This document shows, one piece after another, positions 34,472 to 43,926 of a stretch of 64,000 nt of DNA. The stretch spans positions 124,001 through 188,000 of the forward strand of contig NW_019154050.1 of assembly GCF_001653235.2 (NCBI RefSeq), written 5' to 3'. The position numbers and the translations under genes were made by a program. Positions within the stretch are counted from its first letter, which is position 1. The number at the start of each line of letters is the position of its first letter. This DNA comes from Pochonia chlamydosporia 170. Taxonomy: Eukaryota; Ascomycota; Sordariomycetes; Hypocreales; Clavicipitaceae. The notes beneath the pieces were generated by a model, which was not told the DNA's origin, searched no databases, and saw nothing but the letters and a program-made list of their open reading frames with translations.

Positions 34472-34936
34472 TCAGAGATGGAACATGTAAGGGCCAACAA
34501 GGTACTCTAATTTGGAGCTGGTCACACTGGATATATCCAAATAGCAGAGTTGATATCGATATATCGTATCCAAATACGCTGGTCTGAGTGGCTCTATGTT
34601 GTCAGTTCGGGGTTGAGGTGGAAACTGCTTTTTAATGGTGAAGTACCGGTCCCTGGTTGTGCTGGTACTGGCCGTAGAATTTTGCTTGGTGACTGTGTGC
34701 GATGTACCCTTCCGGGTGATATAGAAATGGTGTTTGGGATAGGAGTGTTGGTCCTGTCTTGTGTTGGTTCCTGTTGGGTACGACTGTGCTGGTGGAGGTA
34801 GTGCTTCCTCAATCTCTTGTTCCTCTGCTTCCTCTTCCTCTTCCTCTCCTTCTTCTTCTTCCTCTTCCTCTGCTTCCTCCTCCCCTGCTGCTTCTTCTTC
34901 GGTTTCTTCATCGTCCTTTTCATTTTCCCTCACTCC
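34472..34936 (-). pseudogene. Tad-type LINE ORF1, 3' part, inverted
   Basis: This minus-strand frame starts right at the hAT copy B target site and runs through an extreme Glu-rich tract (EEAAGEEEAEEEEEEEGEEE) to a stop at 34472. If the target sequence shared with 27237-27244 is taken once, its frame continues the ORF1 frame that stops abruptly at 27244 (both are in the phase set by the GTACCCCA site). The strongly acidic tail matches the acidic trend at the end of the 5' part. The final ~40 residues may already be non-LINE sequence. Confidence 0.7.
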
Positions 34937-34944
34937 TGGGGTAC

Positions 34945-37828
34945 CAGTGTGGTAAATAATACAAACAATACGTATATTGGCAATATGGACCCCCTCGCAA
35001 TATTATTGTATTGCCAAGTGATACATATTGTATTGCGTAATATGGAAATGATTCATATTGTATTGCGCAATATAACATTGATCCATATTGTATTGTATTG
35101 CCCGGAACCCAATATATTGACAATACGACAATATATCCCATTTATTGCACGTGACCGTGAAGGTATTATTCAACAGCCCGTGAACTAACTAAATTATTGT
35201 GCCTTAAAAGTCTCGTATCCCAAACCAGGACTTTAGACATTCTAATGCTTCAATTACATCGCTCCCCATCCGGTTTCGACGATCCGTGATGGTTATCTTT
35301 GCCCCAGAGAAGAGCCTTTCAGGCTCTGCAGACATTGCCGGGATTGACAGCATATCCACAGCCATTTTGCTAAAGTTAGGATACGTCTTCTGCTGCGTCT
35401 CCTCTAACCACCATGTAAGGGCGCTTGTGAACCCATAGACCCGTTCAGACTTACAATAATGCTCGTACTCATCCGTGATAAGTGCTGGTTGTAGATGTTT
35501 GTTCCTCCATTTCAAGAACTCGTTTGTAGTCGCCCGCGGGACCTCGGACAGAGGAGGTGATCCCACGGGTTTGTATTCACCCCACAGCGCCTCTATCAAC
35601 TTCTTTGACGACTCAACCCACTCTGGCTTCCAGTTCTCGTGTATGTAGTGCCACTTATGCGAAGGGTGGAGCACAATCGCTGCAACATAGGCAGGCGATT
35701 CGTCAGTAAGGCGATAGTACTTATCCAATTTCGCCCAGCCTGAGTTATACATTGGTGCCATAATCGGATCATCAGTATATGCCTCTTTTCCTGCTTCGAA
35801 TTGTGCCAACACGAAGTCCATAGCCAAGAGGACATTATCGAGAGTTGCAAATGATGATTCCAGAGCCTTGGTCGTCATTTTGAGCTTCTCCAAGAAAAAT
35901 TTTATCTTCTCTAGGATGATCCAGTCTTCTGAAGAGAGCTCGTCACCAGCGCAGTCTTCTTCCATCCATTTGTTGAAATAACCGTCAACGGCGTCCTTAA
36001 GACTTAAGGCCGCTTGCAGCATGGTGTACCACGAACTCCACCTTGTGTCATTGTCTCTCGCAAGCTTGCGGTTATGGCTAATAGCCATAAACTTTTGGCT
36101 GCGCTGAACACTTCGTTGAATGTACACGACAAAGTTGTGAAGCTTAAGAGGACCTTTTCGCCGCCACGTCTCAATCTGCTTTAGTGTCACATTGTGCAGA
36201 TCGGAATCTTCGTGGTCGAGCTTCTCATTATCGGTAACGAAGAGGAAGGATTTGGCGGCAAGGTTAATAATATGGCCTTGGCAGCGGAGTCGGTGAGATT
36301 TGGAATCATATTGAATGTCAAATTGGCGTAGAAGGGCTATAAATGTTAGCAGCGCTCGGAAGAAGTAGTGAGTCGTACCGACCAAGAGAAAGGGACTTCA
36401 TCATTGTGTCGTTATTGCTTGCATTGTCCATCACGAAATATCCAAGTTTGGAAGCAAAACCCCAGTCTTCAACCACTTCCATGATTGCCGCGGCGAGGTG
36501 AGAACCATCATGCTCACTGTCGATGTCTTTTAAGGCCAAAGTGTGGTGTTCCAGCTTGCAGTCTTCCGTGACATAGTGAGCAACTACGCCTAAGATTGCC
36601 AAAGAGTTGGGAGAAGTCCAAAGGTCGCAGCTGATGTGAATCCTTGACTTTGCGGACTGTATGCGCTGCTTGACCTTCTCCTTCTGATCTTCATACTGCC
36701 GCATAATCCAGGTCTTGACAGTTTGGTGCGTGTCTGGAAGCCAAGTATCGATGTCGGCATTGATGTAGGCCAATAGGGCTCGGAATTCTGGGCATTCCAC
36801 AAGCCGAAATGGAAGAGAACAGGCGGTAATAAACCTTACGTACAACACTTCGAGCTGGTCCGGGTCGATCGAGTCTCCGTATTGATCGTTGAGCCGACGA
36901 CGTTTTCGGGCATTTTCTTCAGCCGTAAGACGAGCTTGTTCGAGAATAGTTTGTATGGTTCTGATTTTAGCTGTCCGTGGAGCGCCTTTTGGGAGACCGT
37001 GACCGTCAGGAGGAGGGTCAGTTAGGTGCTTGGCCGGAGCTCCAGTTCCACCAGAACAGGAATATGTTTTCTCACAGTACTTGCAGCGCCATTCCTCTTT
37101 TCCAGTCCTTTGATTGTAGTACCTAGTCTCTGTCTCCTCGTCTGGCATATGAGAGAAGACCCACGACGTTCTTGGCTTCGCGCAAGAGGACGCAGATGCC
37201 GTGCGAGGTTGCGACGATTGACATTGAGAGGTTTGGCTCTCCTCCGGGTCATGTAGCTGTTGGCTAGAAGGCCCCGAAAGGTCGTCGGATATTGGCGAAC
37301 CTCTCCGTTGCGCCGTTTGCAAAAAATGCAGGCGTTGTTGAGGCATTGATTTTTATAGACGCACCGGGCGCATTTTCGCAGTAAGCCTGCCAAGAAACTA
37401 ACCACTTGATTGCATCGATGAAAGGGGGAATTGAAAGCTGCTAGCGATCTGGCGAGCTCTAGCTTGGCACATACTCGGCACTCAGGGGCTTCTGGCGACA
37501 CCTTCATTTGGTGGCGTTATTTGTGTCAGCCATGCGCAGGTCAACGGCCCTACCCGATACAATTGTTAAGTTGATGTCCATTACGTGTTTTCTTCTATGT
37601 AACTATGAGCAAAACGACTAAATCTTACCTTGGCTGAACCAAACAATATAAACAATATATTGCCAATATGAATTGTCTCATATTGTATTGTGACAATATC
37701 GCGAACCTCATATGGTATTGCGAGGGTTTCGCAGACCGCGTATTGTATTGTTACAATATCAGAAAGGTGCATATTATATGGTATGTACCGCGGTATATTG
37801 TTGTATTGCCATATTATTTACCACACTG
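34945..37828 (-). mobile_element. hAT family A element, copy B
   Basis: 2,884 bp, the exact inverse counterpart of copy A as far as I can see. The outer 8-mers are TGGGGTAC (34937-34944), which is the reverse complement of the 8-mer left of copy A, and GCTGCTTG (37829-37836). It therefore lacks its own target duplication. Together with copy A it forms an inverted repeat with a 4,816-bp spacer. Confidence 0.92.
35204..37346 (-). CDS. hAT transposase, apparently intact (copy B)
   Basis: Exons 37346-36383 and 36336-35204 encode the same 698-residue protein as copy A, with the same 46-nt intron and no lesion. Motifs are those given for copy A. Either copy could supply transposase for the deleted relatives in this window (8.1 kb). 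Identical sequence in opposite orientation means short reads cannot be placed uniquely here. Confidence 0.9.
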
Positions 37829-38040
37829 GCTGCTTGCAGCAAATCTAGGCTTCACTTCTAGGCTGCGGCCGGTCCGACAAAGTATAAAATAGATCCTTCA
37901 TTCCATCCTTAGAAAATGATGAGCGTTCGGTTGCCCCAAAAATCTCCTCCCGGCCTCTAGTGGTTTAGAGCCGAGGGAAGAACCAATTCGTTTAGACTCT
38001 AGTTCTTGGGCCAGCTGCCGACAGGTCACACCTTTGTTAA

Positions 38041-38848
38041 TCAGTTCTCGTGAAGTCTGCTACTCGGACCGAGTGGTGAAGAACGTCGTCGAGCTCGTCT
38101 TGAGACCTGGGCATCTCGTAGCATTTCGAGCAGCGGATTTTCAGGTTTCAGCGAACTGTCCTCGGAATAGGATGTGCTACATAGGCGAGAACCTGAGGCA
38201 GAGGGACCGCGAAGCTTTCGTGGAGTCCGGCAGCGAATTACCCCTGGCCGGCCTTTGCTGGCGCCAGCAATATATCCACAATCGGTGAAGTCGTATTTCA
38301 TGGGCCAGGACAGGTCGGGCTCGACGTCAAGGACGACGGACGACATGATGGATGGGACGTTTCGGGGCACGAACAACGGTTCGATTGGGCTTGGGCAAGT
38401 GGAGGTAGCGGAGCATTGGTTCCCAAGCTCAACGATTGGCCGTATACAAAGGGCATTGCCAATTTCGTGAATACGTAGCCTGTTTGGGTCAACCGGCGCG
38501 AGGAAGCTGCGATCATCGGGCTGACGGTGGAGAAATGGGTCATTGGGAAAACTGTACCGATGGCCGAGGTGGCGTCGTCCATGTTCCCATTCGCATGTCG
38601 AGATTCTGGTGCGTGAGGATGTGCTGGCTGCCAAGACCTCGTCCACCCCGACATTACCGTCCGCTGGAGCGATGGTAGCTGCTTGTTGTGAGGACCTGCA
38701 CATCGCTGAGAAATCGGCCGAGAGTTGTCCAAAATATCTCTTTGTCGTAGCGAAGTTGGTGGCCTGCGAGGATGTATGGTTTGGGCGGGAGTTGAGGGGT
38801 CCGTTCCACAGCTAAATACCTCAAGCGCAAGTGGTGGGACACAACCAC
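38041..38848 (-). pseudogene. unrecognised protein-coding remnant
   Basis: Two overlapping minus-strand frames look coding. The first, 38848-38654, contains RTPQLPPKPYILAGHQLRYDKEIFWTTLGRFLSDVQ. The second is 220 codons, 38703-38041, with SSVVLDVEPDLSWPMKYDFTDCGYIAGASKG. A frameshift or small intron near 38690 could join them. I recognise no family. The sequence starts just beyond hAT copy B, so the gene's 5' part may have been displaced. Confidence 0.35.
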
Positions 38849-39164
38849 TGCACGTTGTGTCCCTTGTCACTATTAGGGAGGGCTAAACGGCTTGCATGCC
38901 TTGCAACACGGCCTGTTTAGTATGCGAGTCGGTGACTCGTTGCAACGTGTGGTAAAGGGAGGCGAAGTTGGCAGTTGTGGACCTCATACAATCATGATAA
39001 TCTACGAAAGATCATACCCATCGAAATATTTGAAGGAACAATTTTAACCTTTGTTGTAATAGCCGACGTGAGCGATGCGCTTCGGAACTGATTTGACCAC
39101 GCCAACTCTGTCCCTTTCCAGAAACATTACCTTGGCCGTATTGTTCGTGCTGATCCATGGGCCA

Positions 39165-39542
39165 TTATACGTCGCGAAAAAAGCAGACCACAACCAGCTT
39201 TGAATCTTCGCATAAGGCTCGCTGATAGTCGTATCTACGCGTAAAACGCGTACAGACCTCTTTGTGGCCTTTGACGAAGTTTGAAGCCCATCGTGGTACT
39301 CCGCGGGGCGCGTCGCGATCGGCGAGCATTCGATTCGCCATATCTTGCACACCATTAAGCCGGAAAGGAAATGATCGCGAATCTAGGTCAAGGATATATT
39401 CCACGATTGTTGATTCCTCTAGGTTTGTAAGTTTTTCAGAGGGCGGCACAGTAGCACGTCGTGCGGCGATTCGCTTAACACGAGCATTAAGCATGCTGAT
39501 TGCCGCGGGACTTTGCCCGTGTCCTCTATAAAAGATGCACAC
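39165..39542 (-). pseudogene. N-terminal fragment of pogo transposase
   Basis: The frame includes EKLTNLEESTIVEYILDLDSRSFPFRLNGVQDMANRMLADRDAP and FVKGHKEVCTRFTRRYDYQRALCEDSK. This closely matches the DNA-binding part of the pogo element at 52-54 kb. It breaks off after CEDSK and no catalytic domain follows. A dead fragment. Confidence 0.7.
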
Positions 39543-39986
39543 AAATGATTTCTCATCCAGGACTCAGAATTGACCCCGGACGAGCCACCGAGCAGTGGCA
39601 TACATACGCGCCTTGCCGATACGAGTTATGCAGTTAAGTTGGCCAGATGTTTCACCATTAGGCAGCAACGCGGTTCAGCTTTTTGGGGTGCGGTTGGGCC
39701 TTCGTTGATCGGGACAATACGGCGGGATATTAGTACCGCAACTGCGAGAGGGCCAAACCACAAGTGCCACACATAACTGTCGCGCTATGCGATTCCAATG
39801 ATGTTCACCTTGTCACATGGAGTAAAAGACCACTGATCGAATAAATTTAATTTTTTTTTCCCTTTTTCCCTTCCTTTCTCCAAACTGTTTTAATGGTCCT
39901 TTAAATGACAGCATTTATTTGACAATAGCATATTGTGCTTGCTTTGAATGAGCGACCTGATCTTGACAATATTGCCAATAACTATA
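39543..39986. other. spacer without recognised features
   Basis: No coding frame or repeat recognised. A T-rich run near 39843-39880 is present. The DNA ends at the solo LTR. Confidence 0.35.
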
Positions 39987-40201
39987 TGTTGGAAGCGCAA
40001 GGCTTCTATTCGGGTGATAATTATCACGGGATTTGGGGTACTTGTAACTGGTTTTTTGATGCTTGTTGAATTCATCTAGCTATAGATAACGTGCCCCTGT
40101 GTTGGTGTTGAGGCCTCCTCACGTGAGGTCTGTTTCAGCCACCGTTTGAAGCCATTCGCAGGCTGCTGGCTCCGCCGCCAAAGACGGCGGTGGAAGTAAC
40201 A
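39987..40201 (+). repeat. solo LTR, 215 bp (copy 1)
   Basis: It begins TGTTGGAAGCGCAAGG and ends GGAAGTAACA, with a CCGCCGCC...GGCGGTGG hairpin near the 3' end. It matches 51466-51680 over the full length with few differences. The flanking 5-mers differ (CTATA, ATATG), so the target duplication has decayed or been recombined. No internal retrotransposon sequence is near. Confidence 0.65.
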
Positions 40202-40228
40202 ATATGTGTCAAGTCCCGTGTCTAAATT

Positions 40229-40492
40229 GTCGCGTTTAGCGGTTCCAATATAATTTACTACACGGAAGTACGACTCTTGATGATCTGAATTGCTGTCCGT
40301 TCCTGTTCTATCCTGGCCAGAGGGTTTCATATCATTTATCTCAGCAAAGAAGCATTATTACCAGTCTCCTAATTATTTTCAGGTGGCTGGCCGGCCTCTT
40401 CACCCCCTGATATGTATGATTTTATGACATCCAGCAATTACTCCAAGTCTGCTTGTTCAATCAACAGAGGCAGCCTTATCCAACAGTTGTAT
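40229..40492 (+). repeat. dispersed repeat, copy 1
   Basis: It is similar over ~265 bp to 55111-55387. Shared blocks include GCAAAGAAGCATTATT, GATTTTATGACATCCAGCAA and CTGCTTGTTCAATCAACAGA. A short piece of the same repeat occurs at 20937-20980 next to the deleted Fot transposase. Identity unknown; probably part of a transposon. Confidence 0.5.
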
Positions 40493-40820
40493 AGGTTCTA
40501 GGTCATGTAACGGCACGCTACTTGGTGAAATGGCGATCGAGCACTCCGGTAGAACCTCCGTACCGAAACTTTACGTTTGAACAGGTTGTCTGGAATGCGG
40601 TGTACCCCATGAAAATTGTTGGCAATCAAAATGACATGTAATCGTATGGATTTGCCATGTATATCTATGTACCAGTGTAACAGTGATCCACTTAACTAAT
40701 CTTTGGTGTTTCCGATTAGTTCCAGTCAGTGAGATTGTGGTGGTCATAGCTTGGCACTCAAGGAGATAGCCCGAGCACGTCCCAAAATCGAGGCTGGCGA
40801 AATTTGTAAATCCCAGTTAA

Positions 40821-42659
40821 CGTCGGGGACCCATTAACCGGCCAGACCCCTCAACCGGCCACACTTTTTCGTCTTTTCAACACCAAATGGCCAGCATTCC
40901 AACCGCGATTTCTCGTGCAATTTAACAACAATTTAAATTCTGTTTTAATTTTTGGATTCCCAATGCCAAACTACACGGAAGATGATATTCAAAACGCACT
41001 ATCGGCCGTGCGCAGTGGCCTGTCTGTCAGAAAAGCTGCAGCACAGTCGGGGATACCAAGGACAACTATTCAAGATCGAATGTCCGGCTCCCATACGCGA
41101 ATTGATGCATATGAACCGCGTCAGCGGCTATCGCAGAAGGATGAAAGTGCCCTGGTTACTTGGATAGTAGCCCAGTCGTCATTAAATGTGCCAATTACAC
41201 ATCGACAACTCTACCTCTTTGTCTCATATATCCTAGCCAAGGGAGGAGACCATCGCCCTTTGGGGAAGAATTGGGTAAAAGGATTCATACGTCGGCATCC
41301 TGAAATAGCAACTAGAAAAGGCAAGAAGATGGATTCCTGTCGCATTAATGGGGCTTCTGCTGATACAATCAAGAGCTTCTTTTCAAGGGTCCAGCTACCA
41401 GCAGTACAAGGAATCCCAGCGCGAAATCAATATAATATGGATGAGACTGGTGTTCACGAGGGTCAAGGGACTAATAGTCTTATCATTGGGAGTGCAGAAA
41501 TTCGAGTAATTATTCGGAAGCAGCCTGGGTCGCGGTCTTGGACTACAATTATCGAATGCATCTCAGCAGACGGCAGGACACTTAGTCCTCTGGTGATATT
41601 CAAAGGAGCAAGCGTTCAACAGCAATGGTTTCCCGATAAATGCGATAAATATCATAAATGGCACTTTACAACATCACCAAATGGCTGGACTTCTGATGAA
41701 ATTGGGCTTGCGTGGCTGCGCGAGGTCTTTATCCCGGAAACAGCACCAACTAACCCGAAAGAGCCACGGCTACTAATTGTAGATGGTCACGGAAGTCATA
41801 CAACCGATGATTTTATGCTGGAATGCTTCAAAAATAAAATATACCTTCTTTTTCTGCCAGAGCATTCATCTCACGTTTTACAGCCGCTTGACGTTGGTGT
41901 CTTTAGCTCAGTCAAAGCCAGCTATCGCACTTTCATTATGGACCTTCAATTATCAACACCCTTGCTTTCAATAAACAAAATAACCTTCCTTGACTGTTAT
42001 GACAAAGCTCGGAATACCGGAATTACCAAAGGAAACATTCTTTCAGGATGGCGGGCCACCGGAATTTATCCCACTAATATGAGCCGACCTCTCCTGTCAA
42101 AATCCCTCAAATCAGCGACTCAACCGCTCAAGGAAATAACGCAAGAGACACCACAAATGTGTACAAAGCAGCAAAATGACCTACTACAGACCCCACAGCG
42201 CGGTAGTCAAATTTTTGACTATATTCCCCAACTTCTTAGACCCAAAGACATAGACCCAACAGCCCGTCAGCTATTTCGTAAGATTCGGAAGGGAATTGAC
42301 GATAAGAACATGCAGCTTGTTGAAGCCGAACAGAAGATTCAATCACTACAGCGGCAGATTGATCATCAGAAGCCAAGAAAGAAGCGAAAAGTCATACATG
42401 ATCCTAATAGAAAATTCGCCAATATCAAAGACGTTGAAAAGACCCGGCAGCGTCTTCAAAGACGGCCTCCAGGACCCTCTATTGCAGACGGGGTCAATTT
42501 TGAGTCTCTATGTAATGAATGGAAGCTGGACAGCTAGAAAACACCAAATATTACTATTTTCATCTATCATGACCGTTGAAATCGAAGTTCCAATATGATG
42601 CCATTTGGTCCCACGGGTGGCCGGTTGGGGGGTCTGGCCGGTTAATGGGTCCCCGACGT
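40821..42659 (+). mobile_element. complete Fot1/pogo-type element
   Basis: 1,839 bp flanked by TA (40819-40820 and 42660-42661). The 43-bp inverted termini (40821-40863 and 42617-42659) start ACGTCGGGGACCCATTAACC and differ at one position. The element carries one long open frame and looks complete. Confidence 0.9.
40963..42537 (+). CDS. Fot1/pogo transposase, apparently intact
   Basis: 524 residues from MPNYTEDDIQNALSAV; an in-frame Met 16 codons upstream (40915) is less likely because it precedes the conserved helix-turn-helix. Order: psq-type HTH (VRKAAAQSGIPRTTIQDR), CENP-B-type HTH (QRLSQKDESALVTWI...GKNWVKGFIRRHPE), DDE core with YNMDETGVHEG, LLIVDGHGSHTTDDF and VLQPLDVGVF, then a coiled-coil-like basic tail (EAEQKIQSLQRQIDHQKPRKKRKV). 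All catalytic Asp are present and no lesion is visible, so the element may be active. It acts in the nucleus, cutting at its TIRs and inserting at TA. Confidence 0.9.
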   Translation: MPNYTEDDIQNALSAVRSGLSVRKAAAQSGIPRTTIQDRMSGSHTRIDAYEPRQRLSQKDESALVTWIVAQSSLNVPITHRQLYLFVSYILAKGGDHRPLGKNWVKGFIRRHPEIATRKGKKMDSCRINGASADTIKSFFSRVQLPAVQGIPARNQYNMDETGVHEGQGTNSLIIGSAEIRVIIRKQPGSRSWTTIIECISADGRTLSPLVIFKGASVQQQWFPDKCDKYHKWHFTTSPNGWTSDEIGLAWLREVFIPETAPTNPKEPRLLIVDGHGSHTTDDFMLECFKNKIYLLFLPEHSSHVLQPLDVGVFSSVKASYRTFIMDLQLSTPLLSINKITFLDCYDKARNTGITKGNILSGWRATGIYPTNMSRPLLSKSLKSATQPLKEITQETPQMCTKQQNDLLQTPQRGSQIFDYIPQLLRPKDIDPTARQLFRKIRKGIDDKNMQLVEAEQKIQSLQRQIDHQKPRKKRKVIHDPNRKFANIKDVEKTRQRLQRRPPGPSIADGVNFESLCNEWKLDS

Positions 42660-42661
42660 TA

Positions 42662-43514
42662 GTTCTGTGCCGTAAACGAGATATTTTTTTGGCTAAAAGT
42701 ACTGCTTGGTGGAGGGGGAAAGTTTGGCTCGCCAAGATCGCTAAGGTCTTGACCTATGTTTGGGGGGGTCTCATTCAGCCGTCCAGACGAGGTCTCTCTT
42801 GTTACTGCTCGGATAACATCCGATTTATTGCTACATCTGTGCCGCGCTGTCTATCACCTCACCACGGCATCCTCAGCGGATATGGAGACTAGTAAAGTCC
42901 CAACGGGCAACTTCCGCTTGCACCAGATTCAGAAGATTCTACTAAGATGTTACCTAAATCATGAAAAATATGTTTCAGGCGAGGTTTGTCCAGCCACTTA
43001 CCCTGTCAAAGCGTAGTTACTGAGGTGTGGCAGTGACATGCTATCTGGAAGTACAAGAGAGCCATCCTTAGTCAAGTATCAAGTCTCGCGAGACAGGATG
43101 TTGTCCCTGGTACCTTAACGACGACGCCACGCAATTACGCGTCTTGCATGGAACTTGCAGATGCTTCTTTGCAATTATCTCCACACTTTTTTCAAGCCGT
43201 GTTGAAGTCTAGGACGACAAGCCATTTCGGCGACCCAGCAATGTTTGGTGTACCGTGTGCGAGTTGGGATGCCGACTGATTGTACCCCACCGCATCATGT
43301 GGCTGTGTTTCCGCCCCGCGGGACAGAAATAAATGCCGTCCCATTCCTCGAACAAATAAGTGACGATTTCTAGCATCGATTCAATATCTCACATCTCGTT
43401 TTCCTCGTAAGCTCTATCAGTAAGCTTTTCTTTCAATGAAGAGTGCAGAAACAGTTACCACAGACCTGGAATCCCGCTTACCTACCAGTAGGATCACTCG
43501 TGCCATCAAAACAA
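42662..43514. promoter_or_regulatory. probable displaced promoter of the cysteine-rich gene
   Basis: No gene recognised here. The MULE at 43515-46990 inserted 11 bp before the start codon of the cysteine-rich gene at 47002, so the DNA left of 43515 was originally its upstream region. A TC-rich stretch (CATCTCGTTTTCCTCG near 43391) is of the kind that precedes fungal start codons. This is inferred from the insertion geometry only. Confidence 0.4.
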
Positions 43515-43926
43515 GACAGTCTTTAATCGGACGCACCCCCCACATTCAGCCACACCTAAGGTACCTTAAGCCACATAGCCTCCGACTTCGCGGACTGAAG
43601 CAACCGACGTCGAAACTGTTCAGTGTTGGTTGTCATTGTCGCCATTCTTAAAACTAACCAATTAAGCATTGTTGAGGTGATAGAAATTCCTCTTTGACTT
43701 CTAAACCACCGCCTGTCAGTTGTCAGTGGGTAGCAAGCGTCCCAGTAGTTCTTACAGGACTGCGGTCTAGATGCTAGGACTTCGAGACATGCAGAAGTCC
43801 TAGATCTTAACAGAAGCGCCAATCTGCATATAGCCATAAAATCCTGTTAAGACAAATATGTTAATTCGCAGTGTATTGAATACAATAGCTTTACAAGCCG
43901 TCGATAAGACTCTTCTAATGCTGGCT

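Noticed and set aside
34550..34959. Forward Leu/Phe-rich and Ser-rich frames
   Set aside because: They are antisense shadows of the GAG/GAA-rich acidic tail of the LINE ORF1 fragment.
38298..38870. Second long minus-strand frame overlapping 38041-38703
   Set aside because: Proline/serine-rich composition typical of a shifted reading of GC-rich coding DNA; only one of the overlapping frames is likely real.
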